6,029 nt of DNA from Corynebacterium sp. (GTDB lineage Bacteria; Actinomycetota; Actinomycetes; Mycobacteriales; Mycobacteriaceae), in assembly GCF_030530965.1 (NCBI RefSeq), contig NZ_JAUMTY010000052.1, positions 1 to 6,029 on the forward strand. The letters run 5' to 3'. Position numbers and translations under genes: made by a program. Positions 5,320-6,029 of the stretch are shown here, one piece after another; position 1 is the stretch's first letter, and every line of letters begins with the position of its first letter. The notes under the pieces are model-generated. The model was not told the origin of the DNA. It saw only the letters and a program-made list of their open reading frames with translations, and searched no databases.

Positions 5320-6029
5320 ATGGCTCAACGGGGTTGGCGAACATTCCTCAAACCAGGATGGGTAATTACCGCAATCCTGGTGATCGCGTTCGCCTATGTG
5401 GCGTTCACAGTCCTGGCGCCGTGGCAACTCGGGAAAAATTCAAGGACGCAGGCGACCAATCACAGGTTGGAAAAATCGTTCCATGCGGACCCCGTACCTC
5501 TGTCGAAGGTCATCACGAAGACGGCGTCGGCACCAACCGGGACCATCGAAGAATCCAACGAGTGGAAGCGCGTCAAACTCCAAGGTTCTTTTCTTGCCGA
5601 CGAGGAACTGGTGCTGCGTAACCGCCCGGTCAATTCCGATGCCGCGTACCAGATTCTGACTCCTTTTCGTGCTGACGATGGCACGGTCATCATGGTGAAC
5701 CGCGGCTATGTGAGGCCTGAATCTGGAAGCAGGATCCCGTCCTTTGCTCCGCCACCCAGCGGAAAAGTGACGATCCAAGGCTATGTTCGGTTGGACGAGC
5801 CCGCCCCCGAAGAGCCGAAAACGACCCATGACGATGGTTACACCGAGATCACGAACCTATCGTCATCCTGGTACAAGAAAGAGATCCCCCAGGAAAATTT
5901 TGTTAAAGGGTATGTCCAGCTCGAGGACAATCAGCCGGGGACGCTCAACGCTATTCCGCTTCCGCAGCTGGATTCTGGCCCCTACCTGTCGTACGGCATC
6001 CAGTGGATTACGTTCGGGATTTTAGCTCC
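5320..6029 (+). CDS. SURF1-family cytochrome oxidase biogenesis protein (3' end outside window)
   Basis: The frame opens with ATG at 5320, two bases after the tyrosine phosphatase stop, and stays open to the right edge (236 codons visible). Residues of about 14-33 form a membrane helix (WVITAILVIAFAYVAFTVLA), followed by PWQLGKN, the SURF1 equivalent of WQxxR. The extracytoplasmic domain shows the family sequence W-K-R-V-x-L-x-G-S-F at about 88-97, ELVLRNRP, YQILTPF, VIMVNRGYV, and GYVQLEDNQPG near the end. The second membrane helix starts at the window edge (PYLSYGIQWITFGIL). SURF1 inserts or retains heme a during assembly of aa3-type oxidase at the cytoplasmic membrane. Only a weak GGA lies upstream, so translation is probably coupled to the preceding gene. 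A further short stretch and the stop codon lie beyond the window. Confidence 0.93.
   Translation, partial: MAQRGWRTFLKPGWVITAILVIAFAYVAFTVLAPWQLGKNSRTQATNHRLEKSFHADPVPLSKVITKTASAPTGTIEESNEWKRVKLQGSFLADEELVLRNRPVNSDAAYQILTPFRADDGTVIMVNRGYVRPESGSRIPSFAPPPSGKVTIQGYVRLDEPAPEEPKTTHDDGYTEITNLSSSWYKKEIPQENFVKGYVQLEDNQPGTLNAIPLPQLDSGPYLSYGIQWITFGILA

Noticed and set aside
5440..5829. Minus-strand open frame of 129 codons
   Set aside because: It is antisense to the SURF1 gene, whose family motifs are clear on the plus strand.

Overview
This looks like conserved chromosome from a Corynebacteriales actinobacterium, most likely a Corynebacterium. The sequence is moderately GC-rich. The gene order, read in reverse (RNase P RNA, RHG-motif phosphatase, C4 zinc-ribbon protein, Nif3-family protein, CobC-like aminotransferase, then divergent low-molecular-weight tyrosine phosphatase and SURF1), matches the Mycobacterium tuberculosis Rv2228c-Rv2235 neighbourhood as I remember it. 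The genus is inferred from protein resemblance and synteny, not from a database search.

Layout. Positions 1-221 hold the C-terminal end of an unidentified plus-strand protein. It runs tail-to-tail into rnpB (about 218-675, minus strand), the RNA subunit of RNase P; the two ends overlap by a few bases. About ten bases upstream of rnpB lies the stop codon of a histidine phosphatase (686-1363, minus). That gene overlaps by one base the gene for a coiled-coil/zinc-ribbon protein (1363-2112, minus). A 157-base gap follows (2113-2269), with a candidate promoter, a 15-base-period direct repeat and a strong hairpin. Next come the Nif3-like protein (2270-3388, minus) and the CobC-like PLP enzyme (3442-4602, minus), 53 bases apart and probably one transcript. 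A 217-base divergent intergenic region (4603-4819) contains two short inverted repeats. It is followed by the tyrosine phosphatase (4820-5317, plus) and SURF1 (from 5320, plus), which runs off the right edge.

How the genes may work together. The phosphatase and the CobC-like enzyme have relatives in late cobalamin assembly (alpha-ribazole phosphate dephosphorylation and the aminopropanol linker), but their role here is unproven. The zinc-ribbon and Nif3 families are conserved neighbours of uncertain function. The tyrosine phosphatase resembles PtpA, but no PtkA kinase gene lies beside it. SURF1 serves cytochrome aa3 oxidase assembly.

I saw no mobile element, CRISPR array, phage gene or obviously new system. 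The clearest departure from the expected pattern is that the phosphatase lacks the N-terminal RNase HI domain to which it is fused in M. tuberculosis. The gene boundaries leave no room for that domain.
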